From Ramlibacter montanisoli (lineage in GTDB: Bacteria; Pseudomonadota; Gammaproteobacteria; Burkholderiales; Burkholderiaceae_C), in assembly GCF_013087525.1 (NCBI RefSeq), contig NZ_JABFCS010000001.1:992001-1056000 (forward strand): a DNA stretch of 64,000 nucleotides, given 5' to 3'. Both the position numbers and the translations under genes were made by a program. Positions 1-10,386 of this stretch are shown piece by piece. Each line of letters starts with the position of its first letter. The stretch's first letter is position 1. Below the pieces are notes generated by a model that worked only from the letters and a program-made list of their open reading frames with translations, was not told the DNA's origin and ran no database searches.

Positions 1-2
1 TG

Positions 3-38
3 AAAAAGGCCCGGGCGCTCGTGGCGCGCCGGGCCTGT
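3..38 (-). terminator. Intrinsic terminator downstream of ahpC
   Basis: An inverted repeat with arms AGGCCCGG and CCGGGCCT (about 7-38) is followed, reading the minus strand, by a run of T (AAAAA at 3-7 on the plus strand). It lies just past the ahpC stop codon, so it probably ends that transcript. Confidence 0.75.
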
Positions 39-60
39 CGTGGCGGCGGGCGCGGGGCGC

Positions 61-631
61 TTAGATCTTGCCGACCAGGTCCAGCGAGGGCTTCAGCGTC
101 TCGGCGCCTTGCTCCCACTTGGCCGGGCAGACTTCACCCGGGTGCGCGGCCACGTACTGGGCGGCCTTCAGGCGGCGCAGCGTTTCCTTGGCGTCGCGGC
201 CGATGCCGTTGTCGTGCACTTCGATCGTCTTGATGCGGCCTTCCGGATCGATCACGAAGGTGCCGCGCAGCGCCAGGCCGGTGTCCTCGCCCTCGGTGAT
301 CAGCACCTGGAAGAAGGGCCAGCTGGTGGCTGGGGTCGCCGACCAGGGGGTACTGCACCTTCTTGATGGTGTCGGAGGTGTCGTGCCAGGCCTTGTGCGT
401 GAAGTGGGTGTCCGTGGACACGCCATAGACTTCCGCGCCCAGCTTCTGGAACTCGGCGTAGTTGTCCGCCAGGTCGCCCAGCTCGGTCGGGCACACGAAG
501 GTGAAGTCGGCGGGATAGAACACGACCACGGACCACTTGCCCTTGAAGTTCTGTTCCGTGACCGGCACGAACTTGCCGTTGTGGTACGCGGTGGCGCTGA
601 AGGCGGGGATTTCGGTGTTGATCAAAGACAT
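61..631 (-). CDS. ahpC: Alkyl hydroperoxide reductase subunit C (2-Cys peroxiredoxin), frame broken
   Basis: Cytoplasmic thiol peroxidase that reduces H2O2 and organic peroxides. The N-terminal half carries the peroxidatic cysteine in TFVCPTE and the family block [12 protein letters not shown]. The C-terminal half carries the resolving cysteine in GEVCPAKW and ends in SLDLVGKI, the usual AhpC end. The halves are in different frames. The break is near 309-320, after GDPSHQLA, and alignment to the family suggests two missing bases. Restored length is about 190 aa against 187 in E. coli. The start at 631 follows a GAGG-type ribosome site. No ahpF is in the window; the partner reductase must lie elsewhere. 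I infer a sequence error rather than a pseudogene. Confidence 0.9.
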
Positions 632-774
632 TTAGTTTTCCTCTATAGCTGAGCGCGTGTTCATCAAGCGCGCCTATGAAGTATGGGGCCTTCCGGCGCG
701 CTTCCCCATTGAAACGGGGCATGGCGATGTTAGGCAGGGGCTATGGCGGCGCCTGGCACGCCGTCAGGGGCGCG

Positions 775-1596
775 TCAGTACTCGAGACGCTCCGGGCGGA
801 TCTCCTGCAGGATGGTGGTGGCGATCTCCTCGATCGACTTGGTCGTCGTGGAGAGCCAGCGGATGCCTTCGCGCCGCATCATCGCCTCGCCTTCGGCCAC
901 TTCGTGGCGACAGTTCTCGAGCGAGGCGTACTTCGAATTGGGCCGGCGTTCGTTGCGGATCTCCGAGAGCCGCTCGGGCGCGATGGTCAGGCCGAAGATC
1001 TTCTTGCGGTGCGGCGCCAGCGCGCCGGGCAGCTGCTTGCGGTCGAAGTCTTCCGGGATCAGCGGGTAGTTGGCCGCCTTCAGGCCGTGCTGCATGGCCA
1101 GGTACAGCGAGGTCGGCGTCTTGCCGCTGCGGCTGACGCCTACCAGGATCACGTCGGCCTGCTCGAGGTCGCGGTTGGACTGGCCGTCGTCGTGCACGAG
1201 GCTGAAGTTGATCGCCTCGATGCGGTCGTGGTACTCCTTGCTCTTGCTCACGTCGGAGAAGCGGCCCACGCGGTGGCTGGACTTCATGCCCAGCTCGATC
1301 TCCAGCGGCCGCACGAAGGTGCCGAACATGTCGAGCACCATGGCCTTGCAGCCTTCCTCGATCACCTGCAGCACCTCGACGTTCACCAGCGTGGTGAACA
1401 CCACCGGCCGCCGGCCCTCGACCTCCGCGGTGTGGTTCACCTGCCGGACGATCTGGTGCGCCTTGTCGACGGTGTCGATGAACGGCAGCCGGACGTGGCG
1501 GGGCTTGAACTCGAATTGCGCCAGGATGGCATTGCCGAAGGTTTCGGCGGTGATGCCGGTGCCATCGGAGACGAAGAAGACAGTACGGGTGTGCAT
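775..1596 (-). CDS. ppsR: PEP synthase regulatory protein (DUF299 kinase/pyrophosphorylase)
   Basis: Bifunctional ADP-dependent kinase and Pi-dependent pyrophosphorylase that switches PEP synthase off and on by threonine phosphorylation (known for the DUF299 family). The protein is 273 aa and begins [19 protein letters not shown], the family's conserved N-terminus. The P-loop-like motif [15 protein letters not shown] is in the middle. An in-frame upstream methionine exists at 1665, but family similarity begins at 1596, so I chose that start. It is transcribed divergently from ppsA with 143 bases between, the usual pairing of regulator and target. Confidence 0.93.
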   Translation of the reverse strand: MHTRTVFFVSDGTGITAETFGNAILAQFEFKPRHVRLPFIDTVDKAHQIVRQVNHTAEVEGRRPVVFTTLVNVEVLQVIEEGCKAMVLDMFGTFVRPLEIELGMKSSHRVGRFSDVSKSKEYHDRIEAINFSLVHDDGQSNRDLEQADVILVGVSRSGKTPTSLYLAMQHGLKAANYPLIPEDFDRKQLPGALAPHRKKIFGLTIAPERLSEIRNERRPNSKYASLENCRHEVAEGEAMMRREGIRWLSTTTKSIEEIATTILQEIRPERLEY

Positions 1597-1739
1597 GTGG
1601 CGCCTACAATCCCGCCCATTATCCGAATTCCCGCGCCCATGGTCCGCCGCCGCCCCTTCGAACAACTACAAAGCCCATCGGCGGGCCTTGGCGCAGTGCG
1701 CTTGTGCGCAGACCCAGTTTCAACTTCCGGAGTCTCCCC

Positions 1740-4130
1740 ATGTCTGCACGTTTCGACGCGACCGCCCTGGTCGTACCGTTTGAGAACCTGAGAATGACGG
1801 ATGTCGAGGTGGTCGGCGGCAAGAACGCCAGCCTCGGCGAAATGATCTCGCAGCTGCCGCACGGCGTGCGCGTGCCCACGGGCTTCGCCACCACCGCGCA
1901 TGCCTTCCGCGAGTTCCTCAAGTACGACGGGCTCGACACCCGCATCCGCGAACGCCTGGCCACGCTGGACACCGAGGACGTGCGCGCCTTGGCTGCCGCC
2001 GGCGCAGAGATCCGCGGCTGGGTCGAGTCGCAGCCCTTCCCGCCGGCGCTGGAGCAGGCGATCCGCGCCGAGTTCGAGACGCTATCCGCGGGCAACCGCG
2101 ACGCCAGCTTCGCGGTGCGTTCTTCCGCCACCGCGGAAGACCTGCCCGATGCCTCCTTCGCCGGCCAGCAGGAGACCTTCCTGAACGTGCACGGCATCGA
2201 GACCGTCCTGCACAAGATGAAGGAGGTGTTCGCCTCCCTCTACAACGACCGCGCGATCAGCTACCGCGTGCACAAGGGCTTCGCCCACGAGCACGTCGCG
2301 TTGTCCGCCGGCGTGCAGCGCATGGTGCGCTCCGACCTCGGCGCCGCCGGCGTGATGTTCACCATCGACACCGAGTCCGGCTTCGACCAGGTGGTCTTCA
2401 TCACCTCCAGCTACGGCCTGGGCGAGACGGTGGTGCAGGGCGCGGTGAACCCCGACGAGTTCTACGTGCACAAGCCCATGCTGCGCGCGGGCAACAAGGG
2501 CGTGATCCGCCGCAACCTGGGCTCCAAGCTGATCCAGATGGTGTTCACCTCCGACGCCGAGAAGGCCAAGGGCGGCAAGCTGGTGAAGACCGTGGACGTG
2601 CCGCTGGAGCAGCGCAACCGCTATTCGCTGAGCGACGAGGACGTCGAGCAGCTGGCGCGCTACGCGCTGGTGATCGAGGAGCACTACGGCCGCCCCATGG
2701 ACATCGAGTGGGGCAAGGACGGCACCGACGGCCAGCTCTACATCCTGCAGGCGCGGCCCGAGACGGTGAAGAGCCAGGGCGAGGGCAAGGCCGAAGTTCG
2801 CTATAAATTGAAGAGCAAGGGAACGGTGCTGGCCGAGGGCCGCGCGATCGGCCAGAAGGTGGGCACGGGCCCGGTGCGGCTGGTGCACAGCACCGCGGAG
2901 ATGGACCGCGTGCAGCCCGGCGACGTGCTGGTGACCGACATGACGGATCCCAACTGGGAGCCGGTGATGAAGCGCGCCAGCGCCATCGTCACCAACCGCG
3001 GCGGCCGCACCTGCCACGCGGCCATCATCGCGCGCGAGCTGGGCATCCCGGCGGTGGTCGGCTGCGGCGACGCCACCGAGACCCTCAAGGACGGCACGCT
3101 GGTCACCGTGAGCTGCGCCGAGGGCGACACCGGCTTCATCTACGACGGCCTGCTGGAGACCGAGGTCACCGAAGTCCAGCGCGGCGAAATGCCGAAGATC
3201 AAGACCAAGATTGCGATGAACGTGGGCAATCCGCAGCTCGCCTTCGACTTCGCGCAGCTGCCCAACGACGGCGTCGGCCTGGCCCGCCTGGAATTCATCA
3301 TCAACAACAACATCGGCGTCCACCCGAAGGCCATCCTCGACTACCCGAACGTCGACGCCGACCTGAAGAAGGCGGTGGAGTCGGTGGCCCGCGGGCATGC
3401 CTCGCCGCGTGCCTTCTACGTGGACAAGGTGGCCGAGGGCGTGGCGACCATCGCCGCCGCCTTCTGGCCCAAGCCGGTGATCGTGCGCCTGTCGGACTTC
3501 AAGTCCAACGAGTACCGCAAGCTCATTGGCGGCAGCCGCTACGAGCCGGAAGAGGAGAACCCGATGCTGGGCTTCCGCGGCGCGGCCCGCTACATCAGCG
3601 CGGAGTTCAAGGAAGCCTTCGAGATGGAGTGCGAGGCGCTGGTGCGCGTGCGCCGCGACATGGGCCTGAAGAACGTGCAGGTGATGGTGCCCTTCGTGCG
3701 CACGCTCAAGCAGGCCGAGCGCGTGACCGGCCTGCTGGCCGAGCATGGCCTCCAGCGCGGCGTGGACGAGCTCAAGGTGATCATGATGTGCGAGATCCCG
3801 AGCAACGCGATCCTGGCCGACGAGTTCCTGGCCTTCTTCGACGGCTTCTCGATCGGCTCGAACGACCTGACGCAGCTCACGCTGGGCCTGGACCGGGACT
3901 CCGGACTGGAACTGCTGGCCGCCGACTTCGACGAGCGCGACCCGGCGGTGAAGGCGATGTTGTCACGCGCCATCAAGGCCTGCGTGGCGCAGGGCAAGTA
4001 CGTCGGCATCTGCGGGCAAGGCCCCAGCGACCATCCGGACTTCGCGGCCTGGCTGGTGGAGGAGGGCATCACGTCGATCTCGCTGAACCCGGACAGCGTG
4101 ATCGCCACCTGGCAGAAGCTGGCGAGCTGA
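1740..4130 (+). CDS. ppsA: Phosphoenolpyruvate synthase (pyruvate, water dikinase)
   Basis: Makes PEP from pyruvate and ATP (giving AMP and Pi) for gluconeogenesis. It is 796 aa, the normal length. Domain order is an N-terminal ATP-grasp domain (about 20-350), the swivelling phosphohistidine domain with [14 protein letters not shown] (catalytic His about residue 426), and a C-terminal PEP/pyruvate TIM barrel with [17 protein letters not shown] and [11 protein letters not shown] (catalytic Cys about residue 758). The start at 1740 is preceded by GGAG about 8 bases upstream and matches the family N-terminus; an upstream in-frame start at 1704 has no support. The regulator ppsR is divergent. The gene is intact. 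Confidence 0.97.
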   Translation: MSARFDATALVVPFENLRMTDVEVVGGKNASLGEMISQLPHGVRVPTGFATTAHAFREFLKYDGLDTRIRERLATLDTEDVRALAAAGAEIRGWVESQPFPPALEQAIRAEFETLSAGNRDASFAVRSSATAEDLPDASFAGQQETFLNVHGIETVLHKMKEVFASLYNDRAISYRVHKGFAHEHVALSAGVQRMVRSDLGAAGVMFTIDTESGFDQVVFITSSYGLGETVVQGAVNPDEFYVHKPMLRAGNKGVIRRNLGSKLIQMVFTSDAEKAKGGKLVKTVDVPLEQRNRYSLSDEDVEQLARYALVIEEHYGRPMDIEWGKDGTDGQLYILQARPETVKSQGEGKAEVRYKLKSKGTVLAEGRAIGQKVGTGPVRLVHSTAEMDRVQPGDVLVTDMTDPNWEPVMKRASAIVTNRGGRTCHAAIIARELGIPAVVGCGDATETLKDGTLVTVSCAEGDTGFIYDGLLETEVTEVQRGEMPKIKTKIAMNVGNPQLAFDFAQLPNDGVGLARLEFIINNNIGVHPKAILDYPNVDADLKKAVESVARGHASPRAFYVDKVAEGVATIAAAFWPKPVIVRLSDFKSNEYRKLIGGSRYEPEEENPMLGFRGAARYISAEFKEAFEMECEALVRVRRDMGLKNVQVMVPFVRTLKQAERVTGLLAEHGLQRGVDELKVIMMCEIPSNAILADEFLAFFDGFSIGSNDLTQLTLGLDRDSGLELLAADFDERDPAVKAMLSRAIKACVAQGKYVGICGQGPSDHPDFAAWLVEEGITSISLNPDSVIATWQKLAS

Positions 4131-4147
4131 TGCCCGCCGCCGGGCGT

Positions 4148-4623
4148 TCAGGACGCGCGGACGCTGTCCACGTCGGACAGGAACTGCGCGGCGCGCTGCG
4201 CCCCAGCGCTTCGCGCAGGATCGCCTCCACCCGCTTGAGCGCAGCACGGAACTCCTCCGCGCTGCGCGCTGCTTCCAGCTTGATGCACAGGGTTTCGGCA
4301 CTGGGGCCGAGCAGGTCCGTCAGGCGGCGCACCGCCACGTTGCGGGCCTGGAGGTAATGCGTCGGCGGCTTCGCGCCGGCCGGCGTGGCTGGCGCGGCTG
4401 CGCTCTTGCGTTCCACGGGTTCGATGAAGCCCTGGTTGAGGAGCGGCTGCAGCAGTTCCTCGACGTCGCCGAAGCCGGACGCGAGGGCGGCCAGTTCGCG
4501 CGTGTCGCGGCGGCCGTCGACCAGGATCAGCAGGGAACGATGCCGCTGGCTGAGCCCGGGGTGCCGTGCCGCGATCGCCTCGCTGCCGCTCGTGGTCTTG
4601 CGATACGTGGTGTCCTTGTCCAT
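4148..4623 (-). CDS. Small unknown protein, paralogue of the 13505-13981 gene, frame broken
   Basis: I do not recognise a named family. The start at 4623 is preceded by GGAGGCGACG. The protein is about 158 aa after restoring one missing base in the CCCC run at 4201-4204, which joins LREALG to a C-terminus ending in FLSDVDSVRAS. An N-terminal block, LSQRHRSLLILVDGRRDTRE, resembles LSPRQRAALILFDGKRTVQD in the protein at 13505. Both then have a YLQA/YLRA block and an Ala/Leu-rich helical tail. The fold looks like a small winged-helix-like N-domain plus helices (inference). It is convergent with ppsA and divergent from the first symporter. Confidence 0.7.
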
Positions 4624-4791
4624 CGTCGCCTCCATCCCGGTCTCCCGTCCGGGCATGGAAGAGTATGGTTGGCTGCCAGAGCCAGGCTTTAGGCAAATTG
4701 CCTACACCCGTGAACTCCCTTCCCTCCCGGTCATCTCGGCAGTGCGATGATCCCCGCATGGGTGTGGCTGTGCGACGGATGAGGAGCGCGG

Positions 4792-6864
4792 GTGGCTGAG
4801 GCCGGCGCCGTCTACGCGCGCCGCCTGCACCGTCGGCTGGCCGTCTACGTGGGCGGCTTCCTCGGATTTCTCCTCGTGCTGGCCTGGGCCGAGCAATACG
4901 CCGGCCTGTCGCGCTTCTGGCTGGGGCCGATCTTCATGTTCTCCACGGTCATGATGTACGCGGCCATCGGCATCACCAGCCGCACCACGGACCCGGAGGA
5001 GTACTACGTGGGCGGCCGCCGCATCCCGCCCATGTACAACGGGATGGCCGCGGCCGCCGACTGGATGAGCGCGGCCTCGTTCATCAGCCTGGCGGGCGGC
5101 CTCTACCTGCAAGGCTTCGCCGGCGGCGGCGGGCAGCCGGGGGCCTGGCCTACGTGCTGGGATGGACCGGAGGCTTCGTGCTGGTCGCGCTGCTCGTCGC
5201 GCCCTACCTGCGGCGCATGGGGCTGTACACGGTGCCCGACTACTTCCACGTGCGCTACGGCGGCGAGTGGCCGCGGCGGCTCGCGGCGCTGGCCGCGATC
5301 ATCTGCTCCTTCACCTACGTGGTGGCGCAGATCTACGGCATCGGCCTGATCGCCTCGCGCCTGACCGGCGTGCAGTTCGAGATCGGCATCCTGCTCGGCC
5401 TGGGCGGCGTGCTGCTCTGTTCCTTCCTGGGCGGCATGCGGGCGATCACCTGGACGCAGGTGGCGCAGTACGTCGTGCTGCTGCTCGCCTTCCTGATCCC
5501 GGTGTCCTGGCTCGCGTACACAAGCAGCTGGGCAACCCGATGGCGCCGCTGGTGTACGGCAAGCAGCTGGCCAAGATCGCAGAACTGGAGCGCCAGCTGG
5601 TGGTGGCGCCGGAGGAGAAGGAGGTGCAGCAGGAGTTCCTGCGCCGCGCCGCGGACTACAAGGAGAAGCTGGCGAACGTGGACGAAGCCCTGGCGCGCGA
5701 ACGCGCGGCCGCGCGCGAACGCATCCGCCAGCTCAAGACCAACGACGCCGACTCCGGCCGCATCGTGGCCGCCAACCGCGAATTCGCGGCGCTGCCCCGG
5801 GACCCCGCCGCGGCGCGCGAACTCTGGACCCGGCAGATGCACGAATCGCTGCAGCGCGCGCAGCCCTGGGCGGCCTGCCGGCGCACGGCACGCCCTTCGC
5901 GGGCGATCCCCAGGGGACGCCGCAGGAGCGCGAGGCCTTCGACAATTCGCGCGCGAACTTCCTCGCGCTGATGTTCTGCCTGATGGCGGGCACCGCGGGC
6001 TTGCCGCACCTGCTCACGCGCTTCTACACCACGCCCTCGGTGGCCGACACGCGGTCCTCGGTGACCTGGGCGCTGTTCTTCGTCGGCCTGCTGTACCTGA
6101 GCGTGCCGGCCCTGGCGGTGCTGGTGAAGTACGAGGTGATGCAAAGCCTGGTGGGCAGCAGCATCGAGGCGCTGCCCACGTGGATCGTGCAGTGGGCGAG
6201 GGTGGATTCCTCGCTGGTGTCGATCATGGACGTGAACGGCGACGGCCGCGTGCAGTTCGGCGAGATCCGGATCGGCGCCGACATCATCATGCTGGCCACG
6301 CCGGAGATCGGCGGCCTGCCCTACGTGGTGTCGGGGCTGGTCGCCGCCGGCGGACTCGCCGCCGCGCTGTCGACGGCCGACGGCCTGCTGCTCACCATCA
6401 GCAACGCGCTGGTGCGCGACCTGTACAGCCACGAGGTGGGGCACGACAGCACGCCGGAGCAGCGCGTGATCCTCTCGAAGTTCGCGCTGCTGGGAGTGGC
6501 GCTGCTGGCGGCCATGGTGGCCACGCTGAAGCCGGCGGAGATCCTGCCGCTGGTGTCCGCGTCCTTCTCGCTCGCGGCGTCCGGGCTGCTGCCGGCGATG
6601 GTGCTCGGCATCTTCTGGCGCGGCGCGACGCGCGCCGGCGCCGTGTGCGGCATGCTCGCCGGCTTCGGCGTGACCGTGTACTACATGACCGCGAAATCGG
6701 CGCCCGTGCGCGCGGCGATGGGACTGGCCGGGGAGCCCACGCTCTGGTTCGGCATCCAGCCCGTCGCGGGAGGGGTGTTCGGGGTCGCCATCGGCGTCGC
6801 GATGGCGGTCCTCGCCAGCCTGCTCACCCGCAGGGAATCCGCCCTGCGGGCGGGTAATCCCTAG
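4792..6864 (+). CDS. VC_2705-type sodium/solute symporter, first copy, three frame breaks
   Basis: Multi-pass inner-membrane transporter of the SSS family, paralogous throughout to the intact copy at 8194-10335. It starts with GTG at 4792 behind GAGGAG. Shared blocks include SRTTDPEEYYVGGRR, NGMAAAADWMSAASFI, CSFTYVVAQIYGIG and LSTADGLLLTISNAL. A soluble charged insert (about 5530-5900) precedes the second half, which carries an EF-hand-like loop DVNGDGRVQFGE at 6229-6264. Three single-base losses break the frame: GGGGG at 5139-5143, near 5519, and CCC at 5864-5866. Restored length is about 691 aa. No DUF4212 small subunit lies directly upstream, unlike the second copy. The substrate is unknown; small carboxylates such as acetate are a reasonable guess. 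Confidence 0.88.
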
Positions 6865-6957
6865 ACGAGCAGTTGTGTCAGGGCGGGCTTTTGTAAGGAA
6901 CGAGTAAGCGCCTGTACGAACCATTCGCCAACCCTGACATGGCCGTAAGGAATACGC

Positions 6958-7253
6958 GTGCTGCTGTTCGTTGAGGTGGTGAAGCTGCTGGCCGAGATCG
7001 CACTCCTGTGCCTCGCGGGGCAGTGGGTCCTGGGCCTGCTGGCGGGCAAGCGCCGCGAGGAGAACCTGTTCTACCAGCTGTTCCAGGTGCTCACGCGCCC
7101 CGTGCTCCGCGGCGCGCGGCTGCTGTCCCCCGGGTCGTCCTGGACCAGCACCTCCCGCTGGTGGCCTTCCTGCTGCTGTTCTTCGTCTGGCTGGCCGCGA
7201 CGCTCGCCAAGATCGACATCTGCGTGCGCATCGGGGTCCACCTGTGCAAGTGA
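6958..7253 (+). CDS. Small membrane protein of unknown function, frame broken
   Basis: No named family recognised. The GTG start at 6958 follows AAGGAA. Two hydrophobic segments are visible: an N-terminal one rich in Leu/Val/Ala (first 30 residues) and a second around LVAFLLLFFVWLAATLA near the C-terminus. One base is missing in CCCCCGGG at 7127-7134, which restores SPRVVLDQHLPLVAFLLL and a 98 aa protein. The stop overlaps the GTG of the TPR gene, so the two are probably translated together. It sits between the two symporter copies. Confidence 0.65.
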
Positions 7254-7828
7254 CCCGCACGCTGCGCTACCGCGGCTTCAAGTGGCGCGCCATGGCCAAC
7301 CTGGTGTTCGGCCGGCAAGCCGCGGCGCTCGCGCTGTTCGACGAGATGCTGCACGAGTTCCCCGGCGACGCCTACGCTCTGGCCAGCATCGCGCACCTGC
7401 AGGGGCAGGGCGGCGACCGCAACGCGGCGCTGCGCACGATGGACCGCCTGCTGCAGCTCCACCCCAACGAGGGCAGCCACTGGTTCAACCACGGCTACCT
7501 GCTGGAGGAAGCCGGCGAGTACGAGCGCGCCGAGGCGGCCTTCCGCCGCGCCACCGAACTGTCTCCCCAGCTCGATCGGGCCTGGTACGGCCTGGGGCTG
7601 GTCCTGATCCGCCTGCAGCGCCTCGACGAAGCCGTCGCGGCCCTGAAGCGGAACACGCAATTGCAGCCCATGAGCCCGTACGGCTGGTACCAGCTGGCCC
7701 GGGTCCATGTGGACAGGCAAGAGCCGGAGGAGGCCAGGCGGATCATCCGCCACCTCCAGCGGTTCGAGCCGAAGGTCGCCGCCCAGCTGGTGCGCGAGAC
7801 GGGCCTGTCCGTCGAGCCCGCCCGCTGA
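7244..7828 (+). CDS. Tetratricopeptide-repeat protein
   Basis: A 194 aa soluble protein built of TPR units: a block around HWFNHGYLLEEAGEYERAEA is followed by RAWYGLGLVLIRLQRLDEAV and GWYQLARVHVDRQEPEEA, each with the Trp/Gly/Ala/Tyr spacing of TPRs. There is no signal peptide. It starts with GTG at 7244, overlapping the end of the upstream small membrane gene, and is followed by DUF4212. TPRs mediate protein-protein contacts, so it may act as a scaffold for the nearby membrane proteins, but the sequence does not show the partner. Confidence 0.85.
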   Translation: MQVTRTLRYRGFKWRAMANLVFGRQAAALALFDEMLHEFPGDAYALASIAHLQGQGGDRNAALRTMDRLLQLHPNEGSHWFNHGYLLEEAGEYERAEAAFRRATELSPQLDRAWYGLGLVLIRLQRLDEAVAALKRNTQLQPMSPYGWYQLARVHVDRQEPEEARRIIRHLQRFEPKVAAQLVRETGLSVEPAR

Positions 7829-7931
7829 GAGGCGACTTCCCGGGGCGGCCCGGTTGCAGCCGGCGGCGCGAGCCGCCGGGGGCCGCATGGCAAGAGCGAG
7901 AAGAGGACCCTCGGTCCAAGGAGACAACGCA

Positions 7932-8189
7932 ATGCAGATGACCGCAAGGCATCGCGAGTACTGGCAGAGGAACCTGCGGATCACCGGCATCCTGCTGGCG
8001 ATCTGGTTCTTCGTGACCTTCGTGATCGGCTACTTCGCCCGCGACCTCAGTTTCAACTTCTTCGGCTGGCCCTTCAGCTTCTGGGTCGGCGCGCAGGGCG
8101 CGCTGGTCGTGTACGTCGCGCTGATCTGGTTCTATGCGCACTACATGAACAAGCTGGACCAGGAATACGGCGTCGCCGAGGAGGACTGA
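7932..8189 (+). CDS. DUF4212 family small subunit of the sodium/solute symporter
   Basis: An 85 aa protein with two transmembrane helices, around residues 18-38 and 50-68 (GAQGALVVYVALIWFYAHYM). It begins with a basic, aromatic stretch (HREYWQRNLR) typical of DUF4212. The start at 7932 has AAGGAG nine bases upstream. It lies four bases before the VC_2705-type symporter, the standard arrangement for this family, where the small protein is thought to be an accessory subunit of the transporter. Confidence 0.92.
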   Translation: MQMTARHREYWQRNLRITGILLAIWFFVTFVIGYFARDLSFNFFGWPFSFWVGAQGALVVYVALIWFYAHYMNKLDQEYGVAEED

Positions 8190-8193
8190 CAGC

Positions 8194-10335
8194 ATGGCCA
8201 CCCTCAACCCCGACCGCGCCCAGCCCAACGTCTCCACGGCGTCCACTGCCTCGTTCAAGAAGCAGCTGAACAAGGTCTACGGCTTCTACACCGGAGGCTT
8301 CATCGCCTTCGTCATCGTGCTCGCCGTCCTCGAGCAGATGGGCCTGAACCGCGACTGGATCGGCTTCATCTTCCTGCTCGCCACCATCGGCCTGTACGCC
8401 GGCATCGGCATCATGAGCCGCACCACCGACGCCGCGGAGTACTACGTGGCAGGACGCCGCGTGCCCGCCGTGTACAACGGCATGGCCACGGGCGCCGACT
8501 GGATGTCGGCGGCATCGTTCATCGGCATGGCCGGCACGCTGTACCTCACGGGCTACAGCGGCCTCGCGTTCATCATGGGATGGACCGGCGGCTACGTGCT
8601 GGTGGCACTGTTCCTCGCGCCCTACCTGCGCAAGTTCGGGCAGTTCACCATTCCGGACTTCCTGGGCGAGCGCTACGGCGGCAACCTGCCGCGCTTCATC
8701 GGCATCGTCGCGGCCATCCTCTGCTCCTTCACCTACGTGGTGGCGCAGATCTACGGCGTGGGCATCATCACCACGCGCCTGACCGGCGTGGCCTTCGAGA
8801 TCGGCATCTTCCTGGGCCTCGGCGGCATCCTGGTGTGCTCCTTCCTGGGCGGCATGCGCGCGGTCACGTGGACGCAGGTGGCGCAGTACATCATCCTGAT
8901 CATCGCCTACCTGATCCCCGTGGTCTGGCTGTCGGTCAAGCAGACCGGCGTGCCCGTCCCGCAGGCCGTGTACGGCTACCAGCTGGAGAAGGTTTCCGCC
9001 AAGGAGGCGCAGCTGATCGCCGACCCGAAGGAGCTGGAGGTCCGCAAGGTGTTCGCCGACCGCGCCAAGGGCCTGGCCGAGAAGCTGAAGGACCCGAAAG
9101 CCGCACTGGCAGCCGACCGCGCGGCCGCGGAGAAGAAGGTCGCCGACCTCAAGGCCAGCAACGCGCCGGTGCCGGAACTGCAGGCCGCCGAGAAGGCCCT
9201 GGCCGGACTGCCGAAGGACGAAGCGGCCGCCGTGAAGTCCTGGACCGCCGCGAAGACCGCCGCCGAAGCGAAGGACAAGCCTTTGGGCGGCATGCCGCGC
9301 CACGGCCAGATCTTCGCGGGCGACCCGAACGGGGACGCGGCGGCGAAGACCGCGTACGACACCTCGCGGCGCAACTTCCTGGCGCTGATCTTCTGCCTGA
9401 TGGTGGGCACGGCGGCGCTGCCGCACATCCTGATGCGCTACTACACGACGCCCAGCGTCAAGGAGGCGCGCAGCTCGGTGACCTGGTCGCTGTTCTTCAT
9501 CTTCCTGTTGTATTTCACGGCGCCCGCGCTGGCGGTGCTGGTGAAGTACGAGATGTTCAACACGGTCGTGGGCAGTTCCTTCAACAGCCTGCCATTCTGG
9601 ATATCGGCCTGGAACAAGGTGGATCCGACGCTGCTGTCGGTGGTCGACCTGAACAAGGACGGCATCCTGCAGTTCGGCGAGATCACCATCGGCGGCGACA
9701 TCGTGGTGCTGGCGACCCCGGCCATCGGCGGCCTGCCCTACGTGATCTCGGGCCTGGTGGCGGCTGGCGGCCTGGCCGCGGCGCTGTCCACCGCGGACGG
9801 CCTGCTGCTGACGATCGCCAACGCGCTGTCGCATGACCTGTACTACAAGATGATCGACCCGAACGCACCCACGGCCCGCCGCGTGATGCTGTCGAAGATC
9901 CTCCTGCTGGTCGTCGCGCTGGCTGCCGCCGGTGTCGCTTCGCAGAAACCGGCGGACATCCTGTTCCTGGTATCCGCGGCGTTCTCGTTCGCGGCCGCGG
10001 CCTTCTTCCCGGCGCTGGTGCTGGGGATCTTCTGGAAGCGGGCGACCGGCATCGCAGCGTCGCTGGGCATGATCGCCGGCCTCGGCACGACCTTCTACTA
10101 CATGGCCACCACGCAGCCCTGGATGCGCAGCATCTTCGGCGTGACCTCGCCGATCGCGGACAACATCTGGTGGGGCATCCAGCCGATTTCCGCCGGCGTG
10201 TTCGGCGTGCCGATCGGCTTCGCGGTCATCATCCTGGTCAGCCTGTTCACGCCGGCGCCGGACAAGAAGACGCAGGAGCTCGTCGAGCACGTGCGCTACC
10301 CCGAACTGCGGGGAACCGCCGCACGCGCCGCCTGA
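8194..10335 (+). CDS. VC_2705-type sodium/solute symporter, second copy, intact
   Basis: A 713 aa inner-membrane transporter of the sodium:solute symporter superfamily (VC_2705 subfamily). The core has about 13 hydrophobic helices, interrupted by a Lys/Ala-rich soluble insert at about residues 255-390 that probably forms a coiled coil. Residues about 485-496 are DLNKDGILQFGE, a canonical EF-hand calcium loop (D, N, D, G and E at positions 1, 3, 5, 6 and 12). Downstream blocks include GGLPYVISGLVAAGG and LSTADGLLLTIANAL. It is co-transcribed with DUF4212. The DUF294 protein and exonuclease downstream form a recurrent neighbourhood. The substrate cannot be read from the sequence. Confidence 0.93.
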   Translation: MATLNPDRAQPNVSTASTASFKKQLNKVYGFYTGGFIAFVIVLAVLEQMGLNRDWIGFIFLLATIGLYAGIGIMSRTTDAAEYYVAGRRVPAVYNGMATGADWMSAASFIGMAGTLYLTGYSGLAFIMGWTGGYVLVALFLAPYLRKFGQFTIPDFLGERYGGNLPRFIGIVAAILCSFTYVVAQIYGVGIITTRLTGVAFEIGIFLGLGGILVCSFLGGMRAVTWTQVAQYIILIIAYLIPVVWLSVKQTGVPVPQAVYGYQLEKVSAKEAQLIADPKELEVRKVFADRAKGLAEKLKDPKAALAADRAAAEKKVADLKASNAPVPELQAAEKALAGLPKDEAAAVKSWTAAKTAAEAKDKPLGGMPRHGQIFAGDPNGDAAAKTAYDTSRRNFLALIFCLMVGTAALPHILMRYYTTPSVKEARSSVTWSLFFIFLLYFTAPALAVLVKYEMFNTVVGSSFNSLPFWISAWNKVDPTLLSVVDLNKDGILQFGEITIGGDIVVLATPAIGGLPYVISGLVAAGGLAAALSTADGLLLTIANALSHDLYYKMIDPNAPTARRVMLSKILLLVVALAAAGVASQKPADILFLVSAAFSFAAAAFFPALVLGIFWKRATGIAASLGMIAGLGTTFYYMATTQPWMRSIFGVTSPIADNIWWGIQPISAGVFGVPIGFAVIILVSLFTPAPDKKTQELVEHVRYPELRGTAARAA

Positions 10336-10355
10336 ACGATCGCGCTCGAGTGACC

Positions 10356-10386
10356 AAGGCCCCGGGCTTGCCCGGGGCCTTTTTTC
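10356..10386 (+). terminator. Intrinsic terminator after the symporter operon
   Basis: Arms AGGCCCCGGG and CCCGGGGCCT flank the loop CTTG and are followed by a run of T at 10380-10385. It is 20 bases past the symporter stop codon. The T run touches the end of the convergent gene at 10385. Confidence 0.92.

Noticed and set aside
632-774. Possible OxyR site in front of ahpC
   Set aside because: ATAG and CTAT pieces are present but the spacing does not match the OxyR pattern.
2082-3746. A 554-codon open frame antisense to ppsA
   Set aside because: High GC produces long antisense frames. Its residues are dominated by His/Ala/Arg/Gly/Leu with no domain, and ppsA on the other strand is complete and well conserved.
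4792-6864. Programmed frameshifting or pseudogene decay in the first symporter copy
   Set aside because: Three independent one-base losses at runs, with intact codons elsewhere, fit the window-wide error pattern better than decay; no slippery site with a downstream structure is evident.
8074-10290. A 738-codon open frame antisense to the second symporter
   Set aside because: Compositional shadow rich in Arg, His, Gly and Asp with no recognisable domain; the symporter is clearly the real gene.
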